DNA of 64,000 bases, from contig NC_092565.1 of NCBI RefSeq assembly GCF_037975245.1, forward strand, positions 16,085,499 to 16,149,498, given 5' to 3'. Shown piece after piece: positions 25,646 to 64,000 of this stretch. Positions within the stretch are counted from its first letter, which is position 1. Every line of letters starts with the position of its first letter. Position numbers and translations under genes: made by a program. The notes beneath the pieces are model-generated. The model worked only from the letters and a program-made list of their open reading frames with translations, was not told the origin of the DNA and did no database searches. This DNA is from Apostichopus japonicus (taxonomy: Eukaryota; Echinodermata; Holothuroidea; Aspidochirotida; Stichopodidae).

Positions 25646-25724
25646 CAAAAATGCATTGTGGCATCGATGATGTAACATGAGCAATTTTCTTCATGAATCT
25701 AAAGTAATGTATAGTGAGGGTGTA
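25646..25724 (-). repeat. Inverted repeat, left copy
   Basis: About 79 bp that match 26704-26783 in reverse orientation with few differences (shared core GTAATGTATAGTGAGGGTGTA and its complement). A third, diverged copy of one end (CCATCGAAACCTCAATGCATTTT-like) lies near 22727. It belongs to the same dispersed family as the AGGTCA-rich repeat. Confidence 0.8.
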
Positions 25725-25799
25725 CAACATACTTGATCTTAGTAATACAGTGAAAAGCAGTGTGATAAACAAACAATTATCTCACAATGACACAGGCTG

Positions 25800-26145
25800 T
25801 TCTGATATGACCTATGACCTCAACAACAGGCTTCTTGTACTAAATGTGATAGATACATCAACAAACTAAATATGACATCTGTCCTTGCTGAAATATTTTG
25901 AAAATAAGCATGATTTTCATAATTTAACCTCTGGTGAATTCATACGACCATTGACCTCCGCCCACAACATTAGGCTTCTTGTATTCAATGTGGTACAATT
26001 ACATACCAAATATGCGATCTGTGCAAGCTTCCCTTGAGATATTATGTTTAGGAAGGTGTGTTAGTGTAAAGAGACAGGTAAGAGGGGAGTGAAATAAATG
26101 TTTCGCATTTGTTGACTTCAAATGACCTTTGACCTCCACCAACAG
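25800..26145. repeat. Further copies of the AGGTCA-rich repeat
   Basis: TGACCTATGACCT near 25808, AACCTCTGGTGAATTC near 25926 and TGACCTTTGACCT at 26123-26135 (a perfect DR1 of AGGTCA). Linkers such as 'GGCTTCTTGTATTCAATGTGG' variants match the 22.4-23.2 kb copies. Confidence 0.65.
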
Positions 26146-26703
26146 CAATAATAGGCTCCTTAAATTTGATATTAGTACCCTTAGAAATCTTGCCCGATTA
26201 AGTTGAGTGGTTTGGAGAACACTGCCATATAAACAATACTTATGTCTATTTTATAAAGGTAGGCTAACTAACAGAAAACCACAATGACCATTAATTGCAC
26301 AATATTGTCAATTAACCCAATTGACTTCATCAGAAAGCCAAGACGCTTAGTGATACAAACTGCACACAAGGTTCTTGTACTTGATTAGATGTATCCACAT
26401 TCCAAGTCTAAAGTTCAATCTTTACCCCTCTTTAAACATCTGTCAAAAATGAAAGGGTCCTTTTTGGTTTCGATGATAATCGCTACCTTTGCATTCATGA
26501 TGGCGTGTGTGTATATGCGTGTGTGAGTGCGTTTGTGACGCCCAGCTTGTAAACATGATATCTCAAGAAGGGAAGGTCAGACCAATTTCATATTTGGTGT
26601 GTAGAAGCACAACATTAATTAAAAAAAAAGCCAATTGTTTTTGGTGGAAGTCAAAGGTCATTTGGGGTCATCAGAGGTCAAATTGTGACACCCTTGTAAA
26701 CAT

Positions 26704-26783
26704 GTACACCCTCACTATACATTACTTCAGATTCATGAAGAAAACTGCTCATGTAACATCATCGAAACCACAATGCATTTTTG
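26704..26783 (+). repeat. Inverted repeat, right copy
   Basis: Reverse-orientation partner of 25646-25724. A second inverted pair, 23277-23309 and 26461-26490 (GATTATCATCGAAACC and its complement), suggests a rearranged repeat cluster. Confidence 0.8.
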
Positions 26784-26899
26784 CAATCTGGTTTGAGTTT
26801 GAATTTCATCCATACTTTGCTTTTGAAGATTACAAGGATTTCTTAAGGCGACCTCAATCAACCTTTGCCTACCGCAGTTTACTATAGGGTTGTTGAACT

Positions 26900-28665
26900 C
26901 ACTAAGATGCACCCTAATACCAGGGGAGGGGGGGGGTTGAACCACCATGTGAGAGTCCACAAGCCAAGGTATCACAAATGCACTATCACCATCACATAGA
27001 ACATCAAAGATTTAAAAATGTATATATTTAGTCAATGTTAAATTAATTATTGCACTGATCCGATTGATGGCATTTGAGACGTTAAAGTTGTCAAACCTCT
27101 GAACTTTGATCAAACCACTTAACCTACTCATAATTCAAAAATAATTTCATTAGTAATTTTTTCTCATTAGTAAGCAGGGTTTTCTCTTGAAACCTTGCAA
27201 AGTTCTTAAAAATCTAAATTGGAGGATCACAGTTCATTTTTTTCATGGCTTTTTTGTGTGTGTGTCAACAGATATTGAAACTATGTTGGTGAAGTCAGGT
27301 CTGTTTACCATCTCAATGAACTCAAAGGAGAAGAGACAAATTTCATGTGTCTGTTAATGATCCAATCACGCTACATGTGGCAGTATTTGTGGATAACAGC
27401 ACAGGATAGGAGCAGTATGCGTAGAAATAACATATTAATCAAAACTATAAACTACCACCATTTGGATTTTGTTTTGTGTTTTGCTATTTAATGCATTTCC
27501 TCATCATATTGGCCAATTTAAACCAATATATAGATTCATAATATCAACATTTATGAGCATAATTACTGTACAGGTCTTTAATCATAGTTAAAAAACAAAA
27601 ACAAAGAATTTTACCATAGTTTTTCATATAGGAATGTACACTAACGATATTAAGATTATTCACCATGTACATTATAACAAAAACGTTAAATTTACATAAT
27701 GGGTAGTGGTAGTACATTGAAAGAAGTGAAATTACTTAGGTTTAATTAATATGTTACATTAATTAACAATACATAACTTATAGACAAAAAACCCAGATCA
27801 ATGAGAAACAATTACACACTCTTGCAGCAGAAAACATGAAAGCTAAGGGTAAATATATTTAAATTAGTGACAAACATCACAAAGTAATTCTGAGTGTATT
27901 TATAATTGCAAATATTTAACTACATTTAAGCATTTGGTTGAAGAATGGAAGAGGCAAGGGTTGAGGGAAGGGGCTTGGTTAGGGAAAGGTAAGGATTCAG
28001 GGAGGGTAGGAGGGTTAATGATTAAGGGAGCAGAGGAGAGGTAAGGATCAAGGGATGGGTGATGGGGTAAGGGTAACAGGAGGGAAGGAGGGGTAAGGAT
28101 AAAGGAGGTGGATTGCATTTTCAAAGAAAAATACTATGACATGCACTTGTGTGAGGAACTTGAGTTGTAATGTTCCTCTTGATTCCAACAAGGCTTTGTT
28201 TAAATAAAAATTCCTTATCTTGGTTCCTCAATCCTCACCCCCCCAAACCCCCCCCCACATGTATGTGAGTTATCTAGGGATGAATTCGTCTACTATCAAA
28301 ATAAAATACTCTTTTTGTAAAATTGTTTTTTTTTCTATAATGTAAAGTACATTTTACTTATATTTGAACTAACATTCAATTCCAATACCAAATGATAAAC
28401 TGTGTGTTGGGTTCTAAATTTTAATGCAGTGCATTTATTTTTTACACTTTCATGCGCTTAAAGCCTTTGCCAAATTTTGTGGTTCCTGGAGCAAGCGTGG
28501 GTAACAAAAGCAGTCCGCACACACCCTACCTGTGACCCAACTCAACTCAATGGTTGCAAGGTTGATAACCACAGATAGTGCATGTGCTTATGAAACCAAT
28601 AAATTGATTAACAATGTTGTGTATCCCAGAATGCAGAACTTCACAAATGCTCAGTTTCAGCAAAA
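26900..28665. other. Intergenic, no gene recognised
   Basis: AT-rich sequence; a purine-rich GGGTAAGGAT-type imperfect repeat at about 27950-28115. No coding signal. Confidence 0.55.
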
Positions 28666-29185
28666 TGTAACCAATCGCAGGGAATCACTACGCATGTGAC
28701 CTAAACATGCACTGATGGTTAGCAGAAAACAGTCTGCAAATGTAACCAGTCACAGGGAATCACTACGCATGTGACCTTAACATGCACTGATGGATAGCAG
28801 AAAACAGTCTGCAAATGTAACCAGTCGCAGAGAATCACTACGCATGTGACCTAAACATGCACTGATGGTTAGCAGAAAACAGTCTGCAAATGTAACCAGT
28901 CACAGGGAATCACTACGCATGTGACCTAAACATGCACTGATGGATAGCAGAAAACAGTCTGCAAATGTAACCAGTCGCAGAGAATCACTACGCATGTGAC
29001 CCTAAACATGCACTGATGGTTAGCAGAAAACAGTCTGCAAATGTAACCAGTCGCAGGGAATCACTACGCATGTGACCTTAACATGCACTGATGGTTAGCA
29101 GAAAACAGTCTGCAAATGTAACCAGTCATAGAAATCACTACGCATGTGACCTTAACATGCAGTGATGGTTAGCAGAAAACAGTTG
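28666..29185. repeat. 75-bp minisatellite, seven units with dimeric higher-order pattern
   Basis: TGTAACCAGTC starts units at 28666, 28741, 28816, 28891, 28966, 29042 and 29117. Each continues with ATCACTACGCATGTGACC, ACATGCACTGATGG and AGCAGAAAACAG. Units 2 and 4 share CACAGGGA with GGATAGC, and units 3 and 5 share GCAGAGA with GGTTAGC. This indicates a two-unit block was duplicated. Confidence 0.93.
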
Positions 29186-30649
29186 TTCAATATGTGTTTA
29201 TCAGTTGTTCAGTGAGCTCTTGTCACACAAGATGTATAACTATGGGTCTTGACAACTACTGTCAGTGCAGTGGCAAATTTGATGTCTTCTAGTCTTTTCT
29301 TCAGTGAAGTTATCTGCAGCAGGGACTTAGTGTGGACAAGTTTAGGTGTTCAGGTGGTATCTTATCGTTCCTTTAATGGTTGTGTATGGTAGACAGACAG
29401 GTCTTCATAAATTCTACATAAAGTGAAGCATTCAAGGAAGAGAATTTCACTGCAAAACTAGATGTTAGGGCGGACTAGAGACACTTGAACCTGCCTACCA
29501 ACTAACTGCCTTTCCCTTGAATCATTATGACAGTGTACAGCATCCCTTGGCTTCGACAAGTAAGAATTACTCCAGAGTAAGGAGCATCGTAAGGCTGATA
29601 CAGTCGACAAATTTGTCTGTTACCTTAGTACCTAGGTTCTCTGTCATGGACCCTCCCTTCCTACACTTCCCCCCCCTCCCCCACGGTTTGATGGTGCATC
29701 CTTTTTTTGATGGTACATTGAAACTTCTGCTTACTAACTTATATGTAATTAGTTTTTTTGTGCAAGTACTGCACATCAGATTATATATTTATTGATATAT
29801 ATGGGATTTGGAATAAAATCATCACCTTTAATATGCTTTTTTTACTCTGAAACTGTCCCAATCATTAAAACTATTATTCTGACTGACTTCAGTGAACACC
29901 TGAAGAGATACTAGGCTGGTCTAATCTAAACTTAGTTTGGTTCTGCTAAGGAAATGAAACTAGAAAAAGAATGGTGTAAACAAACACATCCAGCAGGCTG
30001 GATACTAACCTGACCAGAAGCTGTAGCCCCACTTGATAAAGATCTCTTTCTAAGTTGACTGCAGTGTATCGATAGTGACCTCAGATGACCCTGAGGTCAC
30101 CAGATCATCTCCTTACTGCTCCTTGATTCATAGCAGTCATGTTTGATGATATTCTCCGGGCTAGAGTATTAAAGCTGGGGATCCTATGGAATATAGAGAG
30201 CTCCATCCTACTTAACGAGCAGATGGTCTAAAACTTTACCTATAGTTGTCACTATTTATTCATTTAGCTATTTATGAATATATAGTGACGATGCATACTA
30301 GCTTACTGAATGTAATCTGTTTGCCAGAGCTTTGACAGCACCACACTCCCAGGACCCAACATCTTGGATAAACCTCTACATTATTAATACCCAGACAACA
30401 AAAAATTCAGTATGACACTGCTGACATATCAAACTAAGTCCCTTTGTGGTAAACGTTGACTTGAGGCTAACAGACAGTGTCTAGATGTTAGGCACCGGTG
30501 GCCTACTTTATTAAAGGTTTATTTGTATTGTTGTGAAAATACTAATAATCATGATTTTTTTTTCAGACATGAACATGAACTCTGGCAGGTTGGTGACTAG
30601 CTTATCAATACATGGAAGTTGCATTTCTCCACTTAGCTTGACAGGGTTC
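29186..30649. other. Intergenic or WDR11 3' flank
   Basis: No exon recognised. TTTATT (minus-strand AATAAA) near 30508 and 30519 could serve as a WDR11 poly(A) signal. One AGGTCA-rich repeat fragment at about 30070-30115 contains GAGGTCACC and its complement. Confidence 0.45.
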
Positions 30650-30955
30650 ATGTATGTTGTACTGCAGTATCAGGTACCTGTATGTTGTACTGCAGTAATG
30701 TGTACCTGTATGCTGTACTGCAGTATCGGGTACATGTATGTTGTACTGCAGTATCAGGTACCTGTATGTTGTACTGCAGTAATGTGTACCTGTATGCTGT
30801 ACTGCAGTATCGGGTACATGTATGTTGTACTGCAGTAATGTGTACCTGTATGCTGTACTGCAGTATCGGGTACATGTATGTTGTACTGCAGTATCGGGTA
30901 CCTGTATGTTGTACTGCAGTATCGGGTACCTTTATGTTGTACTGCAGTATCTTAT
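30650..30955. repeat. 28-bp minisatellite with palindromic core, downstream of WDR11
   Basis: About eleven units of TGTTGTACTGCAGTATC plus GGTACCTGTA variants. Each holds the 10-bp palindrome TACTGCAGTA, and many hold GGTACC. Unit types (ATCAGGTACC, AATGTGTACC, ATCGGGTACA) recur in order, giving a partly trimeric 84-bp pattern. It lies 190-490 bp past the WDR11 stop, so it may be in that 3'UTR. Confidence 0.93.
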
Positions 30956-31141
30956 GACTCCCAACAACCACAGGCTAAGGCTGGATACAGATTTCCCTGA
31001 AGGATTAACATCGTATTCCTCTGATCGCTTGGGGTCGAATCACGGCCATCATTCCAAGCAGAAGCACGGTGATCTGTGCACTTCTCTCTCGGGCTTAAAC
31101 CCTCTCACAGAATCCATCCGATCCTTGTACTGTTCTTGAGT

Positions 31142-63847
<32,706 letters not shown>

Positions 63848-64000
63848 CTGGAGGAATAAAGACTCAAGATAAGACTCCAGCAATAGACAGTAATGAAGCC
63901 ATGAAAATATTCTGAAGAATCACACCTACAGAAAACATTGGCAGGTATTGCTACAAATAGGCAGGGGGGAGGGAGGTGTTATAAAAATCATTAACAAGGA
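63848..64000 (-). other. WDR11 intron, truncated by window edge
   Basis: Sequence upstream of the first WDR11 exon seen here. The exons for the N-terminal propeller lie beyond the right edge. Confidence 0.8.

Noticed and set aside
28666-29185. CRISPR-like regular repeats
   Set aside because: Whole 75-bp units are repeated with no unique spacers, and the genome is eukaryotic.
30533-31139. Overlapping Cys/Tyr-rich open frames
   Set aside because: Produced by the 28-bp array; the period makes every frame repeat, so openness is not evidence of coding.

Overview
The window is animal genomic DNA. It is AT-rich, its coding exons are short and separated by long introns, and there are no operons. 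Homopolymer G/C tracts of 9-16 bp are frequent, and there is much minisatellite, tRNA-derived and LINE/hAT debris. Both recognisable genes are conserved metazoan genes, and the repeat style (short G/C runs, hAT fragments, Penelope-type hairpins, LINE 3' ends with ATT tails) suggests a marine invertebrate. I cannot fix the phylum from sequence alone.

Left part, + strand (1 to about 19.5 kb): the 3' half of a MAX-dimerisation repressor gene (MXD/MAD family). Three coding exons (10781-10895, 14060-14225, 15443-15564) encode the end of the bHLH domain, the leucine zipper and the acidic C-terminus. The SIN3-interaction and basic-region exons were not found in the window and probably lie upstream. 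Positions 1-10780 then read as intron, and roughly 15.6-19.5 kb may be a long 3'UTR.

Middle (about 19.5-31 kb): an intergenic repeat zone between two convergent genes. It holds a tandem array of tRNA-like modules (23.5-24.3 kb), a mosaic repeat rich in AGGTCA half-sites (22.4-26.9 kb), a 75-bp minisatellite with higher-order structure (28.7-29.2 kb) and a 28-bp palindrome-bearing array (30.65-30.95 kb) just past the WDR11 stop codon.

Right part, - strand (31.1-63.85 kb): eleven coding exons for the C-terminal ~482 residues of WDR11. Their reading phases join exactly from exon to exon. The last intron (31282-34058) appears to be a U12-type AT-AC intron. WDR11 introns hold two hAT-type non-autonomous elements with 8-bp target duplications, a Penelope-type hairpin with a hammerhead-like core, two LINE 3' fragments, a ~118-bp TA tract and several minisatellites.

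The two genes are not known to act together. MXD is a nuclear repressor of MYC/MAX targets; WDR11 is a vesicle-tethering and cilium-associated WD-repeat protein. No rRNA, CRISPR array, viral or toxin gene was seen.
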